64,000 nucleotides of DNA from Burkholderiales bacterium RIFCSPLOWO2_12_FULL_65_40 (GCA_001770955.1 MESL01000031.1:116377-180376), one strand, 5' to 3'; positions 55,060 through 63,984 are shown, numbered from the stretch's first letter. The notes: a model not told the origin generated them from the sequence alone. Program-made: numbers and translations.

Positions 55060-55938
55060 TCAAGTGGCCGCCGCCAGCTTGTCCTGCGTGCGGGTATCGA
55101 AGTCGCTGGCGTCATGCCGCTCATGCAACTGACTGGCAGGCTCGCCCCAGGTGCGGTTGACCTTGCGGCCGCGCTGCACGGCGGGGCGCTTGGCAATCTG
55201 GTCGGCCCAGCGCACCACATGGGTGTATTCATGCACCTGCAAAAACTCGCCCGCTTCATAAAGCTGGCCCTTGGCCAGAGCGCCGTACCACGGCCAGGCC
55301 GCCATGTCGGCCACGGTGTATTCGTCGCCCGCCAGATACTCGTGCGCGGCCAGGCGCTGGTTGAGCACATCCATCTGGCGCTTGACCTCCATCGCATAGC
55401 GGTCAATGGCGTATTCAATCTTGATCGGCGCATAGGCATAAAAATGCCCGAACCCCCCACCGAGAAACGGCCCGCTGCCCATCTGCCAGAACAGCCACGA
55501 CAGGCACTCGGCCCGCTGGGCGGGCTTCTGGGGCAGAAAGGCGCCAAACTTTTCAGCCAGGTACAGCAGGATGGCGCCGGACTCGAACACGCGCACCGGA
55601 TTGGCGCCATCGCTGCGGTCCATCAGCGCCGGAATCTTCGAATTGGGGTTGACCGCCACAAAACCGCTGCTGAACTGCGCCCCCTCCTGGATGGGAATCA
55701 GCCAGGCGTCGTACTCCGCGCCACTGTGGCCCAGCGCCAGCAACTCTTCCAGCATGACCGTCACCTTGACGCCGTTGGGCGTGGCCAGGGAATAGAGCTG
55801 CAGCGGGTGCTTGCCCACCGGCAAGTCCTTGTCGTGCGTGGCACCGGCAATGGGCCGGTTGATGCTGGCGAACTTGCCGCCGTTTTCCTTGTTCCATTGC
55901 CAGATGGCGGGCGGGGTGTAGGGGGACGAATCGGTCAT
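55060..55938 (-). CDS. yghU: YghU-type glutathione S-transferase
   Basis: 292 residues. N-terminal extension YTPPAIWQWNKENGGKFASI and NRPIAGATHDKDLPVGKHP are diagnostic of YghU/nu-class GSTs, followed by the thioredoxin-like domain (LQLYSLATPNGVKVTVMLEE, NPNSKIPAL, FESGAILLYLAEKF) and helical domain. E. coli YghU has disulfide-bond reductase and peroxide activity with glutathione. Ribosome site AAGGAGCACC lies before the ATG. Confidence 0.95.
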   Translation of the reverse strand: MTDSSPYTPPAIWQWNKENGGKFASINRPIAGATHDKDLPVGKHPLQLYSLATPNGVKVTVMLEELLALGHSGAEYDAWLIPIQEGAQFSSGFVAVNPNSKIPALMDRSDGANPVRVFESGAILLYLAEKFGAFLPQKPAQRAECLSWLFWQMGSGPFLGGGFGHFYAYAPIKIEYAIDRYAMEVKRQMDVLNQRLAAHEYLAGDEYTVADMAAWPWYGALAKGQLYEAGEFLQVHEYTHVVRWADQIAKRPAVQRGRKVNRTWGEPASQLHERHDASDFDTRTQDKLAAAT

Positions 55939-56202
55939 GCGGGTGCTCCTTCAGGCAAATCGGTGGGCCACGGGCTGCGTGGCCTGATGCTGAACGAGTG
56001 TACTGACGCGGGCCGGAATGTGCTTTGACCGCGGCCTTGCGGCTGCGAGGACTGCATTGGCAATGCATCGCAGGGAGAAAAGGGCCGAAGCCGATTCTGA
56101 GCAGCCACCCTGATAAACACTCCAAAGCCGTACTGAAAGATTGCGTCACGCACAAGCTATAGTGTTTGCAGTGCGCTTGCCAACGGACCTGAACGGGTAG
56201 CG
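55939..56202. other. yghU upstream region, no gene seen
   Basis: 264 bp, divergent leader of yghU. GC is normal up to about 56130 and then falls, marking the boundary with the low-GC island. CCAACGGACC at 56180-56189 recurs at 56904-56913 in the island. I see no convincing promoter or hairpin. Confidence 0.4.
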
Positions 56203-56375
56203 GTCTAACATCACGAGCGGCGGGTTCTATGGCTAAATTTAGCAATGTGTTTTCATAAAATACACATGATGCAGAGCAAGGCTATATGCCGGTTCTGTAA
56301 CTTTTCTATTCGCCAATTTAGACCGCAAAATCAAAATAGGGGCTGCCGGTTAGTCCGATCAACATTACGTTAGGC
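56203..56375 (+). other. attC-like region 1 (orphan cassette junction)
   Basis: Begins with GTCTAAC (56203-56209) and ends with GTTAGGC (56369-56375). These fit the R'' (RYYYAAC) and R' (GTTRRRY) core sites of integron attC sites and pair with one mismatch. The 173-bp distance is long for attC and the inner L boxes are not clear. The following gene starts 10 bp after the right core site, as in gene cassettes. Confidence 0.45.
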
Positions 56376-56384
56376 GCTTCAACT

Positions 56385-56864
56385 ATGTCGTCCGTCTGGT
56401 GGGGCTATAACAAAGATGATCAGTGGGTCGCGCTTGACCGGAGTCTCAGGCCCAATGCTCCTGGGGGTTCCGGTTCGTTGCTCATGTTTCGCCGCAAAGA
56501 TTCGACGTTGTTTGAATTGCCGAGAGAAGACTGGACCCCCCCGAATTATGTATTTTCGGAAAGATATATAGAGTCTCTCGCGCCAGAGAATCGAAAAACT
56601 GCAAGGACTTCGCTTGAGGAGTTTCAAGCAGAGTGGCCGACGTATGCAGAAAGCATTCGAAGCCAAGCCGTGCGTCTAATTCGAGCATCGTTCTTTCAGC
56701 GAATTGGAGGTTCTGATCCCGGCACAAGGAACTCTCAAGGTCATCGAGGTAGACGCATAACACATTGCTGGTCATGCAAAGGTCCACTTGATAACGCGTT
56801 TGACGCAGAGTGCTTGGCATGTAACTGGATCGTTTGCTCTTGTGGGGCCTGCGGCTGTGGTTGA
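56385..56864 (+). CDS. Orphan cassette-like protein with Cys-rich C-terminus
   Basis: 159 residues, not recognised. Soluble; the C-terminus has paired cysteines (HCWSCKG, CLACNWIVCSCGACGCG), a zinc-ribbon-like pattern. GC is visibly lower than in neighbours and rare codons such as ATA and AGA are used. No good ribosome site; ATG lies 10 bp after an attC-like core, as in integron cassettes. Function unknown. Confidence 0.75.
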   Translation: MSSVWWGYNKDDQWVALDRSLRPNAPGGSGSLLMFRRKDSTLFELPREDWTPPNYVFSERYIESLAPENRKTARTSLEEFQAEWPTYAESIRSQAVRLIRASFFQRIGGSDPGTRNSQGHRGRRITHCWSCKGPLDNAFDAECLACNWIVCSCGACGCG

Positions 56865-56946
56865 AAGTAAGGATGGCGTTGTGAATTTTTCTCGCACTTC
56901 TTCCCAACGGACCGCCTTTGGCATCCGTTGATATCCGGCGTTATGC
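56755..56946 (+). other. attC-like region 2
   Basis: Right core GTTATGC (56940-56946) has an exact complement GCATAAC at 56755-56761, inside the end of the preceding gene. Between them CAACGGA / TCCGTTG (56905-56911, 56924-56930) form a perfect stem near the right end. Either the site spans 192 bp or only the right half is preserved. Confidence 0.4.
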
Positions 56947-56960
56947 GTCAAGGAAAGATC

Positions 56961-57434
56961 ATGACTGACCCAAGCCCTGAAAAGCAGAAACAGCTGGCCG
57001 TTCGGATCGCGGCATCTGCAAACGCAAAGGAGAAGGAGGCGATCCGCCTCTGGATTGAACTGCTCTTGGAAATCAAAGCCTCTGATCTCCCCGCAGCACA
57101 GAAAGCAAAGCAAGCCATATCAGTCACTGCCAGCAGCAACGTGGTGCTTCCGACGGTCAAACTGATTGCTCGCGAAACTAAGCGCCTTGCATGGGATGAT
57201 CGCGGACTCAAAGGCAGACTTGGGCTTGGCGGTGTCGCAGTCGGGCTGACTTTTTTTGGCGGGCAAGGGGCAGGCCTCGCAGCACTCGGCGCAGCCATTG
57301 GCGTTCCGCTTTGGGTTATCTTTGGTGCTGGCGCCGCTTTTCTTGGCGTTCTCTACGAAGAAATTACTGGTAAGAAGCCAAACCCAAAAACGACGTCTCG
57401 GGCGACCGAGGTAAAGCCGGAGGACAAAAACTAG
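56961..57434 (+). CDS. Orphan cassette-like membrane protein
   Basis: 157 residues, not recognised. Charged helical N-terminal part (about 1-85), then two close hydrophobic segments (LGGVAVGLTFFGGQGAGLAA and GVPLWVIFGAGAAFLGVLY) and a short Lys-rich tail. AAGGAAAG precedes the ATG at 56961; an ATG at 56943 lies in the attC-like core. Lower GC than flanks. Function unknown. Confidence 0.75.
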   Translation: MTDPSPEKQKQLAVRIAASANAKEKEAIRLWIELLLEIKASDLPAAQKAKQAISVTASSNVVLPTVKLIARETKRLAWDDRGLKGRLGLGGVAVGLTFFGGQGAGLAALGAAIGVPLWVIFGAGAAFLGVLYEEITGKKPNPKTTSRATEVKPEDKN

Positions 57435-57471
57435 TGCTCCATGGTGTTTTCATCGAGAGGGGCATCCGCTT

Positions 57472-57490
57472 GCTCTAACAACAACCAGCT
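57472..57490 (+). other. attC-like half-site 3 at the island's right edge
   Basis: GCTCTAACAACAACC shortly after the second cassette-like gene resembles the left (R'') side of an attC. No matching GTTRRRY follows before GC-rich chromosomal sequence resumes near 57500, so the site appears truncated. Confidence 0.35.
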
Positions 57491-57520
57491 GGGACGAGGC
57501 GACAGTTGCCCAGCAACCCC

Positions 57521-57826
57521 TCACCCCCACCACCGCACCACCCCCGCCGCTGCCGCCCCCAGCACCACCACCAGCAAAAACGGCAGCCGCAACCACAGGG
57601 CCAGCGCGGCCACGCCCAAAGCGGCCAGGCGGGCATCAATCACCAGGGCGGTGCCCGCAGCAAACGTATTCATCACCGTCAGCGCCGACAGCAGAGCCAC
57701 GGTGATCGCACCGGCCACGCGGGTCATGCGCGGGTTTTGCAGCCAGCGGGCGGGCACGGCGTAGCCCGCGAGTTTGGTGAGGTAGGTGGCGGCGCAAGCC
57801 AGCACGATGGCGGTCCAGAGCGTCAT
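57521..57826 (-). CDS. azlD: AzlD-family branched-chain amino acid exporter subunit
   Basis: 101 residues, three to four membrane segments (TLWTAIVLACAATYLTKLAG, RVAGAITVALLSALTVM, LPFLLVVVLGAAAAGVV). The small partner of AzlC. Start overlaps the azlC stop by 4 bp; start at 57826 is the first ATG before the first helix. Confidence 0.9.
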   Translation of the reverse strand: MTLWTAIVLACAATYLTKLAGYAVPARWLQNPRMTRVAGAITVALLSALTVMNTFAAGTALVIDARLAALGVAALALWLRLPFLLVVVLGAAAAGVVRWWG

Positions 57827-58554
57827 GTCGCGGCCTCCTCGCGCACGGAAGGCGCATCCGGGCTGCGCACCCACCAGCCCCAGGCGGCGCCTACCATGGC
57901 GGCCAGCAAAATGGGCAGGCCGGGTGGCAGCAGCGGCACGGCCAGGGCGGTGACCAAGCCGCACAGCACCGCCAGCGCCACGGGTTCGCGCTGTTGCAGG
58001 CGCGGCCACAGCAGGGCCAGGAAGGCCGCCACGGCGGCGCCGTCCAGGCCCCAGCGGCGCGGGTCGCCCAGGGCGTCGCCCAACAACGCACCGACCAGCG
58101 TGAACAGGTTCCAGAGCACGAACACGCCGATGCCCGCCGTCCAGAAGCCGCGGCGCTGCTCATCCGGCGCCTGCTGGCCTGCGGCGGTGGCGGCGGATTC
58201 GTCGATGGTGAGCTGCGCGGCCACGGCCTTGCGCCAGCCGGTGGGGGCGATCATGGCGTTGAGCTGCATGCCGTAGACCGCGTTGCGCACGCCCAGCAGC
58301 GCGGCGGCGCCCAGGGCCGCAGAGCCCGCGCCGCCGCCCGCAATAACGCCAATGAAGGCGAACTGCGAGCCGCCCGTGAACATGAGCAGGCTCAGCGCCA
58401 TGGCCTGCCACACCGTCAGGCCTGCCGACACGGCCAGGGCGCCAAACGAGATGCCGTAGAGGCCGGTGGCGACGGCAATCGACAGGCCCATGCGGATGGC
58501 GGGGGTCCAGGTGGAGGGACGCAGGGTGGGTGGGGAGGATTCCATGGAATTCAA
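57823..58554 (-). CDS. azlC: AzlC-family branched-chain amino acid permease
   Basis: 243 residues. N-terminal GLYGISFGALAVSAGLTVWQ and MFTGGSQFAFIGVIAGGG are the AzlC signature; about six to seven membrane segments. With AzlD exports branched-chain amino acids or analogues. Start at 58554 or 58545. A dispersed repeat lies directly upstream. Confidence 0.93.
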   Translation of the reverse strand: MNSMESSPPTLRPSTWTPAIRMGLSIAVATGLYGISFGALAVSAGLTVWQAMALSLLMFTGGSQFAFIGVIAGGGAGSAALGAAALLGVRNAVYGMQLNAMIAPTGWRKAVAAQLTIDESAATAAGQQAPDEQRRGFWTAGIGVFVLWNLFTLVGALLGDALGDPRRWGLDGAAVAAFLALLWPRLQQREPVALAVLCGLVTALAVPLLPPGLPILLAAMVGAAWGWWVRSPDAPSVREEAAT

Positions 58555-58603
58555 TTTTGATAGCTAGCAACGCTTATCAGTAAAGCGCGGGAGGCCAAAA
58601 ACA
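58553..58603 (-). repeat. Dispersed palindromic repeat upstream of azlC
   Basis: Plus strand AATTTTGATAGCTAGCAACG, CTTATCAGTAAAGCGCGGGA, GGCCAAAA. In the opposite orientation to the leuD-leuB copy, with both arms partly degraded. It touches the azlC start region. Confidence 0.7.
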
Positions 58604-58767
58604 CTCAAAACATTCAGCGGGTAGGCTGCGGCGGGCTGTGGGCGCAGGCGGTGTCAGGCGGCCCAACGACGCTATGCCCTGAGGCCCGGCTTGGGGGTCA
58701 GAGCACTATGCACCAGCGGCTTTTAGGTTCATATTGCGAACGCATTTTCAAAAAAGGTGGATATCTG

Positions 58768-59121
58768 ATGTTCTTTCCTGCCCTTGTGGGCTTGCTGGGT
58801 CTGGTGGGAGTGGCGGTCTTTTTCTGGGTGCACAACGGTCCGGGGTCCGGCCGCCCTTTCGGCAACCGGGTCGCTGCCCACATCGGCATTCCCAAAAACG
58901 TCTTTTACGCGCTGCTCGAAAATGGCGTCGAAGGCTCGTCTCGTGAATTGCTGGCCTCTCTTCAGCGGTCGAAACTGGGCCTGGAGGAGGCGGGCGTCAA
59001 GCTCGGCCCTGCGCTGGGCAGGGGGCTTGCGCGCCTGGAACGGCGATTTGGCACCCAGGACAGTTACGACCGGGCCAAGCCCATTGTTGCCAGACTTGTC
59101 GCGGCAGCCGAAGAGCAGTGA
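58768..59121 (+). CDS. Small membrane-anchored protein of unknown function
   Basis: 117 residues. One N-terminal membrane segment (MFFPALVGLLGLVGVAVFFW) followed by a basic helical domain (IGIPKNVFYALLENGVEGSS...). The ATG at 58768 has AAAGGTGG upstream; an earlier in-frame ATG adds an unlikely tail. No family recognised. Confidence 0.7.
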   Translation: MFFPALVGLLGLVGVAVFFWVHNGPGSGRPFGNRVAAHIGIPKNVFYALLENGVEGSSRELLASLQRSKLGLEEAGVKLGPALGRGLARLERRFGTQDSYDRAKPIVARLVAAAEEQ

Positions 59122-59215
59122 CATAGCAGCCCCAACGCCATCCGCTGGCCGCGCCCATCCGTCCAGGCATGGGCAGCATCGCTTGACCCTGCGACGGGGA
59201 AAGCACAAAACCACT

Positions 59216-59270
59216 CATTTTTTGATAGCATTCGGCGCTTGCTTCAAAAGGCTTTCAAACACAAATAGCT
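59216..59270 (-). repeat. Dispersed palindromic repeat downstream of polA
   Basis: TTTTTTGATAGCATTCGGCG, CTTGCTTCAAAAGGCTTTCA, AACACAAATAGCT. Divergent copy retaining the ATAGC...GCGCTT half; lies between the convergent small gene and polA. Confidence 0.65.
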
Positions 59271-59324
59271 CTGAATTGCTTATGGAACAGCCGTCAGCCG
59301 CTCCTGATTCAGGAGCTTATGGAT

Positions 59325-62117
59325 TCAGTGCGCCTTGTCCCAGTTCGGCCCCACGCCCACCTCGGCCAGCAGGGGCACCTTGAGCGCAGCCACATCGGCC
59401 ATCAGGCGCGGGATGTGGCTGCGCAGCCAGTCCACCTCGCCCTCGGGCAGCTCGAACACCAGTTCGTCGTGCACCTGCATGATCATCTTGATGCCGGGCT
59501 TGTGTGCGTCCAGTTCTTTCTGCACGGCCACCATGGCCATTTTGATGAGGTCGGCCGCCGTGCCCTGCATGGGGGCGTTGATGGCGGCGCGCTCGGCGCC
59601 GGCGCGGCGCGGGCCGCTGGCGGCGATTTCGGGCAGGTACAGGCGGCGGCCAAACACCGTCTCGACGTAACCCATGGATCGCGCGGCGGCCTTGGTTTCG
59701 TCCATGTACTGCTTCACGCCGGGGTAGCGCTGAAAGTAACGGTCGATGTAGGCGGCGGCGGCCTTGGTCTCTATCCCTAAGTTCTTCGCCAGGCCAAAGC
59801 TGCTCATGCCGTAGATCAGGCCGAAGTTGATGACCTTGGCGTAGCGGCGCTGTTCGCTGCTCACCTGGTCCAGCGCCACGCCGAACACCTCGGCGGCGGT
59901 GGCGCGGTGCACGTCCAGACCGGCGTGGAAGGCGTGCAACAGAGCGTGGTCGCCGCTGATGTGGGCCATGATGCGCAGCTCGATCTGGCTGTAGTCGGCG
60001 CTGGCAATCACACAGCCCGGCGGCGCCACAAAGGCCTCGCGCACGCGCCGGCCCTCGGCCGTGCGGATGGGGATGTTCTGCAGGTTCGGGTCGTTGCTCG
60101 ACAGCCGCCCGGTGACGGCCACGGCCTGCGCGTAGTGCGTGTGCACGCGGCCGGTGCGCGGGTGGGCCAGTTGGGCCAGCTTGTCGGTATAGGTGCCTTT
60201 GAGTTTGACCAGGCTGCGGTGCTCCAGCAGCTTGGCGGGCAGGGGGTAGTCTTCGGCCAGCTTTTCCAGCACTTCTTCGTCGGTGCTGCGTGCGCCGGTG
60301 GCGGTTTTCTTCACCACGGGCATGCCCAGCTTGTCGAAGAAGATTTCGCCGAGCTGCTTGGGGCTGCTGAGGTTGAAGGGCTGGCCGGCAATCTCATACG
60401 CCTCGGTTTCCAACTGCAGGATGCGCTGGCCCAGCTCATGGCTTTGCTGCGCGAGCGTGGGCGCGTCGATGAGCACGCCGTTGCGCTCGATGCGGTAGAG
60501 CGCCTCGCTGCTCTGCATCTCCAGCTCGTAGATGAAGCGCAGTTTCTCGTCGGCCTGCAGCAGCGGCCACAGCGCCAGGTGCACGTCCAGCGTCTGGTCC
60601 GAGTCTTCGCAGGAATAGGCGGCCGCCTTGTCCACCGGCACCTGGGCGAACGGGATCTGGTGCGCGCCCTTACCGCACAGGTCTTCGTAGCTGATGCCGG
60701 TGCGGCCCGTGTGGCGCTCGGCCAGGCTGGACAGGCCGTGGGGCTTGTGCACTTCGAGCACGTAGCTTTGCAGCATGGTGTCGTGCACATAGCCCTGCAC
60801 TTCGATGCCATGGTTGGCGAACACATGGCGGTCGTATTTGACATGCTGGCCCAGCTTGTGGCGTTTGCCGTCTTCCAGCCAGGGTTTGAGGCGTGCCAGC
60901 ACTTCATCGCGCGGCAGCTGCGCGGGGGCATCCGGCCCGGCATGGGCCAGCGGGATGTAGGCGGCCTCGCCGGGCTGCACGCTGAAACTGATGCCCACGA
61001 TCTCGGCGCGCATCTCGTCGAGCGAGGTGGTTTCGGTGTCCAGCGCCACCAGCTCGGCCTTTTGCAGGCGCTGCAGCCAGTGGTCAAAATCGGTCCAGTT
61101 GACGATGGTGTCGTACACCACCGGGCGGTGCTGCGCCGCCTCGGCCACGGGGCTGGCGGAATGGTCGGCGAACAGGTCGCCGCTCTGGCCGGGCATGGCC
61201 ACCACGGGCGCGGGCGCGGCGGCCGGGGCGTCGCCCGCCAGTGTGCGCGCCAGGCCTTTGAAGCCGTAGGTGTCGCAAAAGGCCATAAGCGGCGCGATCT
61301 GGGGCGCGCCGATGCGGATGGCGTCCAGCGCAGGCATGCCGGGCACCCAGCCGTTCAGGTCGCAGTCGGTCTTGATGGTCAGCAGCTGGCGGCTGGTGGG
61401 CAGCCAGTCGATGGCCTTGCGCAGGTTCTCACCCACGGCGCCCTTGACCTCGCCGGCCCGCGCCACCAGGGCGTCCACCGAGCCGTATTCCTGCAGCAGC
61501 TTCACGGCGGTCTTGGGGCCCACCTTGTGCACGCCGGGCACGTTGTCCACCGTGTCGCCGACCAGCATCTGGTAGTCCAGCATCAGGCGGGCGGGCACGC
61601 CGAATTCAGCCTCCACCCCGGCCAGGTCGCGCACCTTGCCACTCATGGTGTCGATGATGGAGATGTGCTCGTTCACCAGTTGGGCCAGGTCCTTGTCGCC
61701 GCTGGAGATGACCACGTCAATGCCCTGGCGCGCGGCCGCCACGGCCAGGGTGCCGATCACGTCGTCGGCCTCCACGCCGGGCACGTCCAGCACCGGCCAG
61801 CCCATGAGCCGCACCACCTCGTGGATGGGCGCGATCTGGCTGCGCAGGTCGTCGGGCATGGGGCTGCGCTGCGCCTTGTATTCGGGGTAGAGCGCATCAC
61901 GGAAGGTGGGGCCCTTGGCGTCGAACACGCAGGCCGCGTAGGTGCAGGGAACGTCCTTGAGGAGCTTCTGCATCATGTTGATGATGATGCGGATGGCGCC
62001 GGTCTTTTGCACCGTGCCGTCGGGCAGGGTGGTGCTCATGGTTTCGCCGCCCGCGAAGAAGGCGCGGTAGAGGTAGCTGGAGCCGTCCACCAGCAGCAGG
62101 GTCTTTTTGTCGCTCAT
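59325..62117 (-). CDS. polA: DNA polymerase I
   Basis: 930 residues. 5' nuclease domain (about 1-290: LLLVDGSSYLYRAFFA, GVEADDVIGTLA, SGDKDLAQLV), an active-looking 3'-5' exonuclease (about 330-520, VALDTETTSLDEM), and the polymerase domain with motif A DYSQIELRIMAH, motif B RRYAKVINFGLIYGMSSFG and motif C MQVHDELVFE. Functions in Okazaki maturation and repair. Divergent from a small secreted protein gene across 142 bp. Confidence 0.98.
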   Translation of the reverse strand: MSDKKTLLLVDGSSYLYRAFFAGGETMSTTLPDGTVQKTGAIRIIINMMQKLLKDVPCTYAACVFDAKGPTFRDALYPEYKAQRSPMPDDLRSQIAPIHEVVRLMGWPVLDVPGVEADDVIGTLAVAAARQGIDVVISSGDKDLAQLVNEHISIIDTMSGKVRDLAGVEAEFGVPARLMLDYQMLVGDTVDNVPGVHKVGPKTAVKLLQEYGSVDALVARAGEVKGAVGENLRKAIDWLPTSRQLLTIKTDCDLNGWVPGMPALDAIRIGAPQIAPLMAFCDTYGFKGLARTLAGDAPAAAPAPVVAMPGQSGDLFADHSASPVAEAAQHRPVVYDTIVNWTDFDHWLQRLQKAELVALDTETTSLDEMRAEIVGISFSVQPGEAAYIPLAHAGPDAPAQLPRDEVLARLKPWLEDGKRHKLGQHVKYDRHVFANHGIEVQGYVHDTMLQSYVLEVHKPHGLSSLAERHTGRTGISYEDLCGKGAHQIPFAQVPVDKAAAYSCEDSDQTLDVHLALWPLLQADEKLRFIYELEMQSSEALYRIERNGVLIDAPTLAQQSHELGQRILQLETEAYEIAGQPFNLSSPKQLGEIFFDKLGMPVVKKTATGARSTDEEVLEKLAEDYPLPAKLLEHRSLVKLKGTYTDKLAQLAHPRTGRVHTHYAQAVAVTGRLSSNDPNLQNIPIRTAEGRRVREAFVAPPGCVIASADYSQIELRIMAHISGDHALLHAFHAGLDVHRATAAEVFGVALDQVSSEQRRYAKVINFGLIYGMSSFGLAKNLGIETKAAAAYIDRYFQRYPGVKQYMDETKAAARSMGYVETVFGRRLYLPEIAASGPRRAGAERAAINAPMQGTAADLIKMAMVAVQKELDAHKPGIKMIMQVHDELVFELPEGEVDWLRSHIPRLMADVAALKVPLLAEVGVGPNWDKAH

Positions 62118-62259
62118 GCGGCGATTGTCACAGGAAGCCGCTGCCGCCGGGCGCCCCTGTCGCCGCCATGCCCATGCCTGCGTTGCGGCGCCTGAAAACC
62201 GGCAAAATATCCGGCACAGCGCCCTGCCCCACGGCGGCTTCCACCTGAAAGGTCATCCC

Positions 62260-62676
62260 ATGAAAAAACTGCTTGCCTTGCTGATCGGCGCGGCGTCCAC
62301 GCTGGCCCTTGCCGCGCCGGAGTTCAAGAACGTACCCGCGCCGCTGCAAAAGTCCCTGGCCCACCATGGGCTGAAAACGGCGCAGCTCGACAACGGCGTG
62401 CTGCGGCTGCAGATGGACAAGCCCGAAGTCTCCGAGCTGGTGTATTCCACCTTCATCTACCACGGCTTCTGCGCCGAGCAATGGCGCAGCCCGGAGCGCT
62501 TTGCCGGCGTGCCCCTCAACCGGGTGGAACTGCTCAACACCAACAGCACCCAGGGTTTTGCCTTCGAGGTGCGCGGCGATGTCTGCGTGCAGATGGGGCA
62601 GATGGGCAAGAATTACCGCACCCTCATCGGCCAGCACACGGTCAAGTGCGAAGGCGGCACCTGCCCCCGCCCCTGA
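62260..62676 (+). CDS. Secreted small protein of unknown function
   Basis: 138 residues. Clear signal peptide (MKKLLALLIGAASTLALAAP). Mature part has conserved-looking Cys residues (GFCAEQW, DVCVQMG, VKCEGGTC) that could form disulfides. No family recognised. The ATG at 62260 has GAAAGG 7 bp upstream. Confidence 0.8.
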   Translation: MKKLLALLIGAASTLALAAPEFKNVPAPLQKSLAHHGLKTAQLDNGVLRLQMDKPEVSELVYSTFIYHGFCAEQWRSPERFAGVPLNRVELLNTNSTQGFAFEVRGDVCVQMGQMGKNYRTLIGQHTVKCEGGTCPRP

Positions 62677-62775
62677 CGCACGGCAAAACTGCGTCAGCCG
62701 GGAAAGCCCGCTGCCCTGCACTGGACGCTTGGTGTTCAATGCTTGCACTCTTTTCACTGCACGAGGAATGCACCG

Positions 62776-63984
62776 TTGAAAACCCTCCCAAAAATCGCAC
62801 TGGGCACGCTGGCGGCGCTGGTGGTTGCCGGCACCGCCGGCTGGTTCAGCCTGGACAAGGAAACGCGCGGCCTGCTCAAGACCGTGCCCACCAACCGCGA
62901 TCTGCTGTTCTGGAGCGTGCCGCAGCGCGACGCGGCCTTCCGCGCGCTCGACCGCATCCCGCTGCTGGCCAAGTGGCGGGTGGTGCAGCCCAGCAGCACG
63001 CCGCGCGCCCTGCCCCCCGGCCCGCCGCTGGCCTTGCCACTGGACCTGGACGCCTACATGGCCGGCCAGCGCAGCAGCGCGATTCTCATCGTGCAGGGGG
63101 GCAAGCTGCGCGTGGAGCGCTACGGCCTGGATTACGGCCAGGACGGCCGCTGGACGAGCTTTTCCGTCGCCAAATCCTTCACCTCCACCCTGGTGGGCGC
63201 CGCACTGAAAGACGGTCACATCAAGAGCATGGACGACAAGGTGAGCGACTACATCACCGGCATGAAGGGCTCGGCCTACGATGATGTGAGCATTCGCCAG
63301 CTGCTCACCATGACCTCGGGCGTGCGCTGGAACGAAGACTACGGCGACCCCAATGCCGACGTCGCCAAGTTCAACAACCACCAGCCCGAAGCCGGCGTGC
63401 CCGCCATCGTCAGCTACCTGCGCGGTCTGCCGCGCCAGGCCCCGGCGGGCGAGCGCTGGCTCTACAGCACGGGCGAGACGAACCTGGTGGGCATCCTCGT
63501 GAGCGAGGCCACAAAGAAGCCGCTGGCGCAGTACCTGGAAGAAAAGATCTGGAAACCCGCAGGCATGGAGCAGCAGGCCACCTGGATTCTGAGCAAGACG
63601 GGCCAGGAGATCAGCGGCTGCTGCATCCAGGCGGCGGCACACGACTACGCGCGCATGGGGCAGTTCATTCTGGAGGGCGCCAAGGTGCAGGGCCAGGGCA
63701 TCCTGCCCGAAGGCTGGCTGCAGGACGCCACCACCAAGCGCGCGGACATCGGCAAGCCCGGGCGCGGCTACGGCTACCAGTGGTGGACCTACGACGACGG
63801 CAGCTTCGCCGCGCGCGGCATCTTCGGCCAGGGCATCTTCATCGACCCGAAGCGCCAGCTGGTGATTGCCTCCAACGCCAACTGGGCCGGGGGCGCCAGC
63901 TCGCCCAAGGAGAGCGAGGCGCGCGAGGCCTTCTACCAGGCGGTGCAGAAGGCCGTGGACGCAGAGGCCGCAACGGCCCGATAG
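62776..63984 (+). CDS. Class C beta-lactamase-fold serine hydrolase
   Basis: 402 residues. An N-terminal membrane or signal segment (IALGTLAALVVAGTAGWFSL) then the penicillin-binding-like fold: nucleophile SxxK in FSVAKSFTS, YxN-type YSTGETN, and a C-terminal region FGQGIFIDPKRQLVI in the KTG position. More likely an esterase or peptidase of the AmpC/DAP family than a drug-resistance lactamase. No ATG fits; TTG at 62776 with AGGAA upstream is chosen. Confidence 0.85.
   Translation: MKTLPKIALGTLAALVVAGTAGWFSLDKETRGLLKTVPTNRDLLFWSVPQRDAAFRALDRIPLLAKWRVVQPSSTPRALPPGPPLALPLDLDAYMAGQRSSAILIVQGGKLRVERYGLDYGQDGRWTSFSVAKSFTSTLVGAALKDGHIKSMDDKVSDYITGMKGSAYDDVSIRQLLTMTSGVRWNEDYGDPNADVAKFNNHQPEAGVPAIVSYLRGLPRQAPAGERWLYSTGETNLVGILVSEATKKPLAQYLEEKIWKPAGMEQQATWILSKTGQEISGCCIQAAAHDYARMGQFILEGAKVQGQGILPEGWLQDATTKRADIGKPGRGYGYQWWTYDDGSFAARGIFGQGIFIDPKRQLVIASNANWAGGASSPKESEAREAFYQAVQKAVDAEAATAR

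Noticed and set aside
56203..57490. Insertion sequence or prophage remnant
   Set aside because: No transposase, integrase or phage gene, and no terminal inverted repeats; attC-like cores explain the gene spacing better.
62776..63984. Antibiotic-resistance beta-lactamase
   Set aside because: SxxK and YxN-like motifs are present, but the sequence fits the broad esterase/peptidase branch of the fold and nothing indicates a resistance role.
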